Of a stretch of 64,000 nucleotides of DNA, positions 35,137 through 46,306 are shown one piece after another. The translations under genes were made by a program, and so were the position numbers. Below the pieces are notes generated by a model. The model made no database searches. It had not been told where the DNA came from and saw only the letters and a list, made by a program, of their open reading frames with translations. Source of the stretch: Scleropages formosus. Lineage: Eukaryota > Chordata > Actinopteri > Osteoglossiformes > Osteoglossidae. The stretch covers positions 32,180,960-32,244,959 of the forward strand of contig NC_041813.1 of assembly GCF_900964775.1 (NCBI RefSeq), written 5' to 3'. Position 1 is the stretch's first letter, and each line of letters opens with the position of its first letter.

Positions 35137-36395
35137 GTTGGGTGGCTCAAGAAGTTGGTGTTGGTTCTTTTTAACCCCACAGAAAAACCAGCTTATTTGA
35201 ATTAAAGCCCATTGGAGTATCACTGCACCTCTAGTACCACCTCTGAAAAACTTTTTGCTACATTTGCTGTGTGGCTTACAGTGATGGTGCTGGTTTCAGT
35301 AAACTTCTTGATGAAAGTTATGTTTCTCCATGAAGGGGAGCTTTTCACCTTTCTTTCAAACCATTAGAATATCACTGTACCTTAACCACATTTGAGAAGA
35401 ATTGTGCAGTAGATGTTGGGTGGCTCAGTAGGTGAAGGTTTGGCCTTTTAAACCCTATAGTTCAAGTTCAGTTCCTACATTAAAAAGTAGCCTTTTCTAC
35501 AAAAAACCCCACTGGAGTATCCCTGTACCTTAACCACATCAGAAGAATATAGTGTAGGACTTGTTTAGTGGTTCCGTAGGTAAGTGTTTGTTCTTTTAAA
35601 CCCCACAGTTCAAGTTCAGTTCTTACATGAAAAACCACCTTTTTTTTAAAAGAAAAACCCATTGAAGGATCACTGTACCTTAACCACATCAGAAGGGGTT
35701 CATATAGCCCTTGCTAGATGGCTCAAAAGGTAAAGATTTGTTTTTTCAAACCCCACAGTTCAAGTTCAGTTCCTACATTAAAAAACAATCTTTTCTACAA
35801 AAAGCCCATTGGGTATCACTGTACGTTACCCACATCAGAAGGAGTTAGGACAGAATTTGTTGGGTAGCTCAGCAGGATTAGTGTTTGTTCTTTTAAACCC
35901 CACAGTTCAAGTTCAGTCCCTACATAAAAGACCAACCTTTTCTACAAAAAAAAAATCCTTTGGGGTATCACTGTACCTTAACCACATCAGAAGTGATTAG
36001 TAGAGAGTTTAGTGGGTAGCTCAACAAGTTAGCGTTTGATGTTTTAAACCCCACCGTTCAAGTTCAGTTCCTACGTTAAAAAAAAAAAAAAAACTACCTT
36101 TTCTACAAAAAAAAACCCATTGGGTATCACTGTACCTTAAGCACATCAGAAGAGATTAGTAGAGAGTTTGTTGGGTAGCTCAGCAGGTTAGTATTTGTTA
36201 TTTTAAACCCCACAGTTCAAGTTCACTTTCTCCATGAAAAAGCAACCTTTTCCTTAACTAAAAACCCATTGGAGGATCACTCTTCCTTAACCACATCAGA
36301 AAAGTCTTGTAAGGAAATTGCTGGGTGGCTCAACAAGGTAAAAGAGTGGCTAGTAAGTATTCTCTTTTAAGGTTCAATCCCCCTCAGCAGAAAAC
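35137..36395 (+). repeat. tandem array of about 150-bp tRNA-like units
   Basis: About eight units with period 147-159 bp. The anchor TTCAAGTTCA recurs at 35461, 35609, 35759, 35906, 36057 and 36216, and GGTTCAATCC at 36371. Each unit has an A-box-like head (TGGCTCAGTAGG at 35421, TAGCTCAGCAGG at 35865 and 36176 match TRGCNNAGYNGG). A CCCCACAGTTCAAGTTC B-box-like segment follows 30-35 bp later. Then comes a shared body ending CACTGTACCTTAACCACATC. It looks like a satellite amplified from a tRNA-derived SINE. Confidence 0.85.
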
Positions 36396-36454
36396 AACTG
36401 TGTTTAAAACCAGACTTCCTTTTCTTTGAGCTCATCTGAACTCTTTGAGAAGGT

Positions 36455-36560
36455 GCAGCAGGAACGGTGGTATGGCACAGTCTGTAAGCCAACGAGATGC
36501 TCAATTGCAGGTTACGGGTTCAAATCCAGTCTGGGGCGGTAACAAACAGATGTGCCAGAG
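36455..36560 (+). mobile_element. tRNA-like SINE head
   Basis: TGGCACAGTCTG is an 11/12 A-box match and GGGTTCAAATCC a perfect B box about 40 bp downstream. The following sequence to about 36700 is probably the SINE body. An anticodon arm was not resolved, so it is not called a tRNA gene. Confidence 0.55.
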
Positions 36561-37049
36561 AATGCTACGGTGGTGACGATGGTGGTCTGATTACAGCATC
36601 AGACCCTCCTGGAGTTGGTGGGGTGACAACCTGTATGTGCAAGAAGTTCAAATGTGGTGGGGAAAAACCCCAGCAGAAGGGGATAATGAAGGTGTGAAAA
36701 GATGGTGAAGTGGAGGCCTGGGAGACTCATAAAGAGGCTGGAGGACAGTAACCATCTCCCCTGATGGAACACCCCCTTACAAGCAGTGGAAGAGAGTAAG
36801 ACTCAAAGAGTATGGGTGAGAAGGGAAGAAGGAGAACTATGCCCCTAGAGGAGAAGGGTGTGTAACCCTCTCAGGCAATAAGCATGCCTCCTTAGAGGTG
36901 TGTGTATATATATATATTTTTTTTAAAATTATAAGAATCCCTCCCTTATCTTCCCACCTTATCCCTCCACCATCCCTCCACCATCCCTCTCCCACACACA
37001 CCACCTACCAACTCTCAGCCTCTCCATCACACACACCTCACCACATCAG

Positions 37050-37290
37050 GTGGTAAGGGGGGTAGGACTTGAACCCCCAACCATGGGGTTAGCAGCCCAA
37101 CCTCTCAGCCCACTGCTCCACAGAGCTGCTACACATAGCTCTCCTTGGATATTTCAGATATAGTTAAGGAACTGTAAAACGCCTCCTACATCGCCCAAAA
37201 GATGATGCTTCCACAGGACCGAACCCACAACCTCCGGCACAACCACTCTTACAGCTAGCCAACTGCACCACGCAGCCAGTTCTCCTCAAC
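37050..37290 (-). mobile_element. two tRNA-like heads on the minus strand
   Basis: On the minus strand, 37135-37050 reads TGGAGCAGTGGG ... GGGGGTTCAAGTCC. The stretch 37285-37195 reads TGGTGCAGTTGG ... GTGGGTTCGGTCC. Both have A and B boxes at tRNA-like spacing. They probably belong to one or two SINE insertions. The AT-rich stretch between 36700 and 37050 has no gene. Confidence 0.55.
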
Positions 37291-37674
37291 CCCTCGCACA
37301 TGTAGCCAAGTCAGGGGAAGGGAGCTCAGTCAGAGCCCCAAAGGGAAGGGCCCTCGGCCCTGGGTGCGACCTCACAACCCAGTGGGGCTCACAGGGCGGC
37401 AGCCAAAGAGCACTGTGTGGGACATCCAGGACCAGTGTCCTCTGCCCTTTGACACTCAGGTGCTGTGACCTAATTCCAGTTCCTGTCCAAAGGAACACAG
37501 CACTGAGCTGTTGACCTCTCTCTCACAGACACACACACAGAGAAAGCGTTACTATGAACGGATCACTTTTATTTCCCAGTGCTGTACACTGACAGTGGGG
37601 GAGGTGTCCTCTGTAAGGAGACTGGACGTGTCCATCAGCCGGCCATCGGCGCACCGCACATCTGTACCACGGTG

Positions 37675-39276
37675 CTACTTCCAGCGCCCCCCCACTTTGC
37701 CTTTACCGTGAACCTTTTTGCTGCAGGAGGAGAGAGGAGGGAGCAGTGAACACACGTGTGAGCACACACACAGCACACACTGCCCAGTGTGACGCACGCT
37801 TCACAAATGGGCTACGACACACAAAGAGCGACACACTGGAGGTTCTTACAACTTCTGGGCGTGAGAAATTCGGTTGAGCAGAACGACGATCTGAAAAGGC
37901 AAACAAGGGCAACTTCTTAATTATCATCGTCGTCATCATTATTGTTCTTATTCCTACATCACATTGCAGTGGACGGGGGGGGGGGGGGGGGGCAGCTACA
38001 GAGAGTGAATGAGAGAGAGTGAGAAACCCAAACCCAGCTCAACCCAACCCAACCCTATCCCTAACTAACTCAAACTCGAACCCGAAGCACACGACACAAA
38101 GAGCTGCTCTTTCTCTCCCACCTCGTACTTCTGCTTCTTCATCACATCCATGAAGTCAAACTTGTCCGACTCGAGCTGGTAGATCCAGTTCCACATCTCC
38201 TGGGCGCGAGCCCTGCGGCCGAGGTGGGCAGGACAGGACAAGACAGGACAGGACAGGACAGGTGTGAGCGAGGGACGGAGGTGGGACTGCAGGGGACGCC
38301 GCGCCGCGACGCCGGAACGACACGTCACGCCTCACCTCAGGCCGTCCTCACGCAGGTTCTCGATGGCCAGCGGGGAGCGCCGCTCCACCAGGGTCTTCCT
38401 CTTGATCTCACGGCCCGTGAGGCGCTTGCCCCTGCGCTGCTCGGCCTGGGGGCGAGAGGCGCGGCTCACGTTCACTCGGCCCACGACCCACGACCCCCGC
38501 CCCTCTGCGGTTAAGGACATGGGAAATGGTCGGATCACCGGCAGCGGAACTCGAACCTTGGCCAGGAAGCCGCCGAAGTTGGCGCCCATGTTGGAGAGCA
38601 CCTTCTTCTTCTTGGCCTCGTCGTCCGCTCGCTTCTTGGCCTCCTCGTCCTCCTTCCTCTGGCGCTCCTCCTGGGGGGGGGCAAGCACACGGGCGTCAGG
38701 CCCCGCCCACACCGGCCGATGCTCGAACCCGAGCTCAGCATCAGAGGCACCGTTGGCGCGGTGGGCGGGGCTTCGCGCACCGCAGGCGGAGGAAGCGAGG
38801 GAAAGGTCCATTCTCACCGCGATCCTCGTCTGTCGGTCTCGCTCCTTCTCGGCTCGAACCCGCTGCTGCTCCGCGCGCTCCGACCGGCGCCTCTCCTGCA
38901 GGACGGAGGAAGGACACCCGTCAGTCCAAGGGCTCAGAAGACAGCCGCGCTGGCCAACGGGAGGGTGTGGGGACAGACTCACGATTCTCTCCTTCAGTGC
39001 GATGAGCTCCTCCTCCTCCTTCTTTCTCTGCTCAAAGTGGACGTCGATGAGGGTCTGCAGCTCCAGCAGGTCCTTCTCCATCCTCTTCCTGTGGATGTCC
39101 TGCATACGGAGGAGATGCGTGTCTCAGGACAGCTCACGCTGCCTCTGGTGGACGCACAAGGGTTGCGGAGACACTCACATCAAAGTCCACTCTCTCGCCC
39201 TCGGGGATCTTGGGTGGGGCGAGCTGGGGGACCAGAGGCCTGCAGAAGGGACCGGGCCGGCAGGGGACGTCAGCGC

Positions 39277-39316
<40 letters not shown>

Positions 39317-40352
39317 ATACTCCATCCATTGGGGCCCACTAGGAGACATCAGCATGGACTTACTTGGGTCTGGGGCGCTCCTCCTCTGGGGGAAGAGAGA
39401 CAGAATGGGGGCATTAGCTCCTGAAAGTGCCCTCGCTCACCCTGCTCTCTCACCACCACCTGTCCCACTAGGGGACTCGTCTTCATCCCTGCCGTGAAGA
39501 GTCTTGAACTCTCTGTCAAATGTGGCGTTAGCCTCTGCGTTACCATGGAAACGGTGCGCCATCATGTAAACAACTCTTAAATGGAGTAGCTGAACGGATT
39601 GTCTTGTGTCCAACATTTGTCTGCAAGGGGACAGAGCATTTCGAGGGACAAGTGGGAGGGTGGGGGGCAGAGGCAGCGAGGTATGAACTTCACTTTGTTT
39701 TACCGTAATAATGTGCGGGAACATTTGCAGAAAGACCGATAAATGACACACGGCGGGTCTACACATCCCCGTACCTGCGTACTCCGTGTCCTCGGACCGC
39801 TCTGCTTCTCGGCGTCACCACAGCACCGTCCGGCGGAGGGGGGCAAGAGCACAGGGACAGCTGTGAGTCAGGGACTGTGACACAGTGGACAGGACTGCGC
39901 TGGGGAGTGCTGTCAATGGGCCAAACCTGTACTCTAGCGAGACTCACCGAAGCCCTCACCCCTTCCTTCCTCTTCCTGCTCGGGTTCAGGTTCGGGTTCA
40001 GGTTCAGGCTCCTCTTCCTCCTGCTCCTCCTCTACATGCCACACAAGCAGTGAGAGAGACAGAGAGAGACAGAGAGAGCTGCAGACCCCCCTGGAGAGCA
40101 GTCCTGTGGCTCAACTGAAAGGACACCTTCAGAGCGGCTTGGGACAGCAGGGTTCACGCACTGGGATTCACACACACACTCGGATTCACGCACACGCACT
40201 CTCGGGTGGGTCAGCAGGCCCCTCACTCACCCTCCGCTTGATCCCTGTAAGGAGAGAGAGAGACACACGTGAGCTGGACGTCCTTCGCTAGGAGACCCTG
40301 TCCAACACACAGCGATGGAGAGTACTTACTCATAGTCCTCAGTGTCAGACAT
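37675..40352 (-). CDS. tnnt1: slow skeletal troponin T
   Basis: Tropomyosin-binding subunit of the thin-filament troponin complex. Twelve coding exons, in transcript order: 40330-40352, 40231-40244, 39948-40031, 39364-39385, 39179-39239, 38983-39099, 38818-38895, 38557-38670, 38336-38445, 38122-38212, 37850-37890 and 37675-37720, giving 266 residues in one frame. It starts MSDTEDYE, followed by a Glu/Pro-rich hypervariable N-terminus. Then come the conserved [40 protein letters not shown] and [14 protein letters not shown] segments. The C-terminus NRISHAQKF...GKVGGRWK fits TNNT1 better than TNNT2/3. A non-coding stretch to 40383 precedes the ATG in its exon. Adjacent synaptotagmin mirrors the human TNNT1-SYT5 neighbourhood. 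The donor of exon 38557-38670 (AAG/GTTCGA) is weak. Confidence 0.94.
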
Positions 40353-40887
40353 GGTTGCCCCGCAGAGACAAGGAGGACAGGAGCTGAAAGACGTGCTCAA
40401 CAGAGGGACACTGGGGGACACGGCGGTGGCTGAAGGGAAGGACACAGGAGAAACACATTATATCGTTGTCTCCGCCCACATCCCCGTGTCCCCTGGATCG
40501 CAGGACTCCGATCGACTGCGTCCAACGTGTCTCGACCCCCGCGGACGCGGTCCCCGTTTCCGCACAGAACAGACCGAGTCCAGTCCATCCGTCCCATGAT
40601 GCTCTGCTCCGGGGTGTCCAGCCCCTCCTGGGAGTCCCCGCTGTTTCCCAGTAGGGAACAATTTATAGGCCGTCTGTCAGCGCTGCTCCCGTTGACATAA
40701 GACACGCACACACACCCCCCACCCCCCATCAGGAACCGACAGCGTCACAGCGTTCCTTTCAACAGCCCATCCATCTGCCCCCTCAGCCTGGGGTGGGGTT
40801 AACCATGGCGACAGCCGGAGGGGTGTGTCCTTCATCGGCTTTTGCATCTATTTTCTTTTGTCCAAAGAAACTAACGCTGGTTTACCC

Positions 40888-40990
40888 ATTTACACCACAG
40901 TAAACTGATCAAGGGTACTGCAGCAGGAGGTGGGATCTGAACCAGGCTCCTTCCAGTGCAAGGCAGGTGCTCTAAGCAGTGCGCCTCCTG
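40888..40990 (-). mobile_element. SINE head remnant
   Basis: CAAGGGTACTGCAGCAGGAGGTGGGATCTGAACC and the following TCTAAGCAGTGCGCCTCCTG read on the minus strand as a tRNA-like head with a B box. They match similar remnants at 58.3 kb and 61.4 kb. Confidence 0.55.
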
Positions 40991-41089
40991 CTGGCCCAAA
41001 TCATTGACCATCCAGCAGACTTCAGCGAGTGCAGCGCAGCGCAGCCGCGTCACACCCGCGTCACCTGACCTCGTGCTCATCAGTCCTAC

Positions 41090-41422
41090 CATATCAAACC
41101 CCATCGATCCGTATTGATTCCTATCGGTCCCTATCAATCTGTACTCATCCCTATTGGTCCCTATTCATATCATACTTATACCTGTAAGGCCCTACTACCC
41201 ATATTCATGCTGATCGGTCCTTATCGATCCCTAATAATTGCTATGGGTCCCTATCAATCCCTACTCATTCTCATAGGAAATTATCGATCAAAACTCGCCC
41301 CTGTTGGTCCCTATCGACCCCTACTGATTCCGATCCGTGCCTATCGATTCCCGCTCATCCCTATTGGTTTCATTGATCTATACTGCTCCCTCTTGGTCTC
41401 TATCAATCGCTAATGATCTCGC
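41090..41422. repeat. ATCGGTCCCT-type degenerate minisatellite
   Basis: About 330 bp of imperfect repeats of units such as CTATTGGTCCCTATCGAT and ACTCATCCCTAT, roughly 15 bp each or 30 bp paired. It lies in the first tnnt1 intron. Confidence 0.8.
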
Positions 41423-41937
41423 AGGTGGAACAAAGGCGGCAAAGCGTGACCTTTGGCGGGGGAGGTCACATATTAACACTGGGATTGTCCATAGCTAATT
41501 TTAGCCAAGGACAACAAGGCGGTGGTGCGCTCTTGTTACCTCTCACTGCAGGTGTTTATTAATAGCATTGTGCAGCATGCAGGGATCTGTGCCCGCAGAC
41601 ACTGACGATCTTTTTCTCTCTCACACACACACACCTGCTGGGCCTGATATCAGCTCACTGAAATGTGTGCTGGCAGCGGGTGTGAAGGCAGCAGGGCCTC
41701 AGTGCCAGTGCAGACAGCTGACGTGCATCGGACACGGATGTGCACAGCGACACGCACACGACACAGAGAAGACAGAAAGGCGAGGGAACAGCAGACAGAC
41801 AGACAGACAGACACACAAGACCAGAAAAGCACATCTGACCACACAACCAGAGAAAGAGTATCTCAAAGCAGAGACACACACATACACACAGTCCCTTGGG
41901 CAATGAGAAGGGACGTGAGGACAAGCTCTTGACCTAC

Positions 41938-42030
41938 CTTGACCACAGAGTGGACTCAGCGGCAACAGGGGAGGCGAGACGCGCTCACAGCACAATGACG
42001 ACTGTTGCGGCAACGAGGCCTTTATAGGGC
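41938..42030 (-). promoter_or_regulatory. likely tnnt1 promoter and 5' non-coding exon
   Basis: On the minus strand CCCTATAAAGG (42019-42029) lies about 30 bp upstream of a presumed start near 41995. A short non-coding exon would end at 41938 with a GTAGGT donor. The ATG exon has a clean acceptor (TCTTTCAG before 40383), which requires such an upstream exon. A second TATA-like CCTATAAAT lies at about 40662-40670 but has no obvious donor after it. Confidence 0.5.
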
Positions 42031-42675
42031 AGAGAAGGCATGTGTGTGCAGGGGGTCCTTACCAGAGATGGAGAGAGAGAGAGAGCGAGCGAGCGAGGGG
42101 CCACGGGGGGGATTAGGGGGGAATTTTGGGAGGAAGATGACAGACTGCATTGTAATAAGAGAAAGGGATTAAGGGAGAGATGTTGACTTCACTGCTGAAA
42201 CAGGAGAGGGGGGACAGGTGAAGGAACCCAGAGACGGGGACTAAATAAACCCATCTGTCCACCTCTCGGTCCACTCACAGTGAACCCCGTCCCTAACATG
42301 CTCACACAGCTGCACGTGCTGGCGGCAGCATTGTTACTAGACCGTTGATGCTACGGCGAGCCACCGGATCGGACCTGGACACTCAGAAAATTTGCTAGAC
42401 TGCTCATGGGCAGAGACCGACGCTCGGGTGGTCGATCAAGTTTTTAGCAAAGTTGATGAGATGGACCATAGAGCAGGTGGGGCTAAGAGCTGCTCGACAC
42501 GCCTCCCGCGCTTGGAAGGAGGAGCTTAAGGATGGAACTAGAGAATTGACACTAAACAGAACTTGTCCGTCGGGCTGTGGATGAGGAAGAGCAAGAGGGA
42601 GAAAAGGACCACTTGAGCCGCACTGTACAAAAAGATCTTTATTGGGAGAAAAGAATCCGCACATGTCGCTGTGCG

Positions 42676-45253
42676 TCACAGACGTGTCACTCGCATAGTC
42701 ACCGTGAGCACCTGGGGGGAGGGGTGGTGGGGACAGAGAAAGAGAGAGTGTATGAGGTGTTGTTCCCAAGCGTCCAGCTGACACATTTACATCAACGGTC
42801 GCCAGAGCTACTTGCTGTGCACAAACAGAGCAGCCCAACAAGCGAACGTGCTAGAATCTCCCCTCCCTCCCGATACACTGGAAGCCTGCAGGAATCCCAC
42901 TCCCGAAGCCGAGCTGTGGCACGACGCACCTCTGTGGTCACGTTGAACTGAGCCGAGCTCTTCTCCGGGTCCACGCAGAGGGGGAAGAAGCAGTCCAGGT
43001 GGAACAGGGAGGGGCGAGCGGTCAGCACCAACCTGTCCTCACCCAGGTCCAGAACCAGGGACCGAGACGACCGCTGCGGCACACAAGGAGGCGGAGGGAG
43101 CGTGCCTGAGGACCACGTGTGCAACCCACTGAGACCGGAGCTCCGTATCAGGGAGAACGGCACATGCACCGCCCTCCGTGGAAGAAGCTAGGAACTCACC
43201 ACCCCTGGAAGCTGAATCTCTGCAATGAGGTGCTCTGGCTCACCAGCAGGGGGCTCCACCAGCAGACAGAACTCTGGCCTGGAGAGGCAGCCACATGTTA
43301 GCCACAAAAGCAGCAGATCCAAATCCAGAAAGTGTGTTGATAGAAAGGGGACTGTAACCCGTCGAGCGAACCGCGTACGCGTAGCAGCGCGCGTCGCCAT
43401 GACTACACAGGTCTCCGGACGACAGAGGTGTCGAGACAAACGGAGGCGAAGAGGAAACGAAAGAGGAGATGAGCTGCGTCGTACCGTTGGGCTGCAGGTG
43501 GCGCTGCGAGCTGCTCTCTATGAACAGGATGGGGGGGGGGGGGGGACAAAAAAAAAAAAAAAAACAGCTTGTTGACTGAGTCCAGCTGTCTGAGAGAGGC
43601 AGACACACGACTGCAGACTGACTACACGGAGAGCAACACATCATGGCTCAACTTTCCCCAGAAGGCCAGCTGACAGGACCAGGAAAGGCTCTTACCCCGG
43701 ACTGAGCTCCCGGATGATGGGCTTGCTTTGGGTCCGGATGTTCTGGTTGTTGACGGAACCAAGAAACTTGCGGTTCTTCAGCATCTTCCACTCTGAAACG
43801 CAGAGAAAGGACAGGAGGACCACAGTCCCATTTGCACTTGCAGATTTCACACAGCCCCGCGTGTCCGCAAAGGCGTCCTGTCCGACCGCTGACCGCACCT
43901 CGACTGAGCTCCAGGCTGTACTTGTTCTCGAGGCCCTCCAGAGACACGGCAACGACAAACTGCAGGAAAAGCTGCTCTCTCTGGAAAGACACCGGGAGAG
44001 AGAGAGGGACTGAAGAGGACAAAGGGGGACACAGGAGCGCAGAGACAGGAGATGCCGGCTGAAACACACCTGACATTTCTCCAAGAACTCACTGTTGATG
44101 ACGACGTCGTAGGCTGTGCAGCCCTGGGAGTCTGAGACAAAACGAAAATGTCTGAGGTTGGAGACATTTGTACTGAGCCCATACCACATTTACACTGGAC
44201 AGAAAAGTGTAAAAACCTGCACTCGTAAATGAGAGGGCGAAAGGTGAAGTCGCTCACTGGGAAACTTTAGCTTCTGTCACTTTAGAACAAATCTACTGGA
44301 CTATAAACATCTATTGGTTTGTTTGTGTACTGAAGTGCCACCCGTCCCACTCTCACTGTTGTCCAGCTCAGCGTGAGGCTCGCCGAGGCTCATGGGAACT
44401 TTGTAGCCTGTGGGGTCGTCCGACTGGAGGAGATCCAGGAGCTCCTGCTTGGACAGGTGTGGGGGGGGTGGGATGGCAGGAGACTGACAGATGTTGACAA
44501 ACACCTTCTGCTTGTCCGGAACGGAGAATGTCTTCACACAGAAACCTGGGAGGGGGGGCACAAGTGGGAACATGGTAGCTGGGGTAAAAATCAGGGTAAG
44601 CACAAATGACAGAAATCGGTGCGAGAACAGCATTTGATTTTGGTGAGAAAGACGGACAGAGGAACGAGTGACGTAACGAGGTAAAGCCTCACAGTGTGTG
44701 TGTGACAGTGTGTGTTCCACTGATTTATGGGTGAGTGACCCAGTGTAAGTAGTGTATCTAGCAGTGTAAGTCACCGTGGTGAATAAGGTGTGTGTGCTGA
44801 TAGCACTACATAAGAGTTCATTGGAAGTCGCTTTGGAGGAAAGTGTCTGCTAAATAACTGTAAACGTAAAGCCGTCGGGCCACCATGCGGTCGCTTGTGT
44901 GCGCGTGTGTGTTTGAAAGAGACGTGCTGGGGAGAATGACTGCGATGAGCGAGTTATAGGTGGGGGTGAATTTCACTAGCAGGCTTTCTCACACACTCTC
45001 ACACGCACACACGCGCAGAGCGTTCCAGGGAAATACATGCCACGCAGTCATTCTCGTGACATACCCGGCTCGGGTTTGATCACTCTGGAATCTGCGCCGC
45101 GGTTCTGCAGTCCTCCCATGGTCTTGGAGGGGGGGGAAGAGGTGGGGGAAGGAGGGGGGGCGTCACTCGGAGGTCCCGTGCCATCGCGTTCAGCGTGCGT
45201 CCTTCGGTCCGCAGGCCCTACGCTGCGCCACCAGGCGGGCGTCGCAGCGGACA

Positions 45254-45284
<31 letters not shown>

Positions 45285-45380
45285 ACACTCGACTCGTACC
45301 TGCATCACCAGCTGCTCGTAGAGCGCCTCCTGCTGCCTGCGCTCCAGCTCTGCGCTCACGAGGGACGAGTCGCGCTCCAT
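42676..45380 (-). CDS. pih1d1: PIH1 domain-containing protein 1
   Basis: Adaptor of the R2TP co-chaperone (RUVBL1/2, RPAP3, PIH1D1), which recruits CK2-phosphorylated clients to HSP90 for assembly of snoRNPs, RNA polymerase II and PIKKs. Nine coding exons in transcript order: 45300-45380, 45065-45104, 44357-44545, 44070-44131, 43899-43980, 43696-43792, 43200-43278, 42930-43073 and 42676-42711, about 269 residues (human 290). Recognised segments are PGFCVKT, VFVNICQSPAIPPP, PMSLGEPHAELDN, GCTAYDVVINSEF, EGLENKY, EWKMLKNRKFLGS and the C-terminal CS-like part GEDRLVL...FHLDCFFPL. An in-frame ATG also lies at 45392, but CTCAG at 45383 looks like an acceptor, so I start at 45380. A polyadenylation signal AATAAA lies on the minus strand near 42637. 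Confidence 0.93.
44735..44875 (+). mobile_element. SINE/L2-type 3' tail in a pih1d1 intron
   Basis: GAAGTCGCTTTGGAGGAAAG followed by TGTCTGCTAAATAACTG is the widely shared 3' tail of fish L2-like LINEs and the SINEs that use them. It lies in a pih1d1 intron, antisense to the gene. Confidence 0.6.
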
Positions 45381-45781
45381 GGCTGAGAACATTCACAGAC
45401 ACACACCAATTAATTATAAGTTACACAGTGGTTAAAAACATGCTCCGAGTCTGTGTGTGCGCCCGCTGTAGCCTCCTGCTGCACTTTTCCCAGTACAGCT
45501 TCTAGGTTTTACTCTTCACTATGGCACAGACTGTGAGTGACACACACAGAGTGACTGAGTATTTCAGCGGGTAAATCTTACGTGTGGACACTGACGGAGC
45601 AGCTCAGCACCTCCTGCACCTTTGGCTTTGCTTTGCGCGCGCACGTTATTTTGGCAACCTACCTACCAACGTGCAGCGCGACGACACTCGACTCGCACCG
45701 CCAGAAGTAAAGAGAAAAACGGAGCAAACAACAAAGTGACTGGACTGGAGTGGAGTGGAGTGCACTACCTACCTACCTACC

Positions 45782-45835
<54 letters not shown>

Positions 45836-46167
45836 CGCCTCTTCCTCAAGTTCCTGTCTCTCCTCGAGGCACTTCTCGTCACTTCCGGCTGTCGGAGGGC
45901 TCTTCTTCTACGGAAATGTATCCCACCGCTCGCAGGAAAAGGAAGAGGAAGAGGAGAAGGAGGAGAGGCAGCGTGAGCGCCCTGGCCATTGCCATCATCG
46001 CCCCCTGGCGGCCCAACGTGCGTTCACGTCTTCTTCGGTGGTCCCGCCAGAGCGGGAGGCTCCACGGCGCCCCCTTCCGGCCCCAGTACGTCGCGCAACT
46101 CGTATTCCGGTGAGTTTAAAAGGCCGTGATGGAACCGGGCGGGCGAGCGGGCTTCCCTCTTCCGTGT
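45381..46167 (-). other. pih1d1 upstream region
   Basis: Contains ACCT/CT microsatellites at 45764-45832 and a GC-rich area around 45960-46130. A 66-codon Arg-rich frame starts at 45916 on the plus strand, but I do not recognise it and do not call it a gene. The first non-coding exon of pih1d1 is probably here. Confidence 0.4.
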
Positions 46168-46273
46168 CTTTTTTTTTTTTTAAAAAAAAAAAAAGCAAGA
46201 TTTTTTTATTTTGAACAAATCACACACAATACCAGAACATTAATTCAGAACAGTCAACCTAGCCAGGGGGAAA

Positions 46274-46306
<33 letters not shown>

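Noticed and set aside
35137-37290. True tRNA genes
   Set aside because: A and B boxes are present, but I could not fold a full cloverleaf with an acceptor stem, and the units are tandem and diverged. SINE or satellite origin fits better.
40655-40675. TATA-like CCTATAAAT as the tnnt1 promoter
   Set aside because: No donor follows it before the ATG exon, whereas the TATA at 42019 is followed by a plausible non-coding exon with a GTAGGT donor.
45916-46113. 66-codon Arg-rich frame in a good start context
   Set aside because: The Arg run is a GGA/AGG purine repeat and the rest is unrecognised. No conserved feature supports it.
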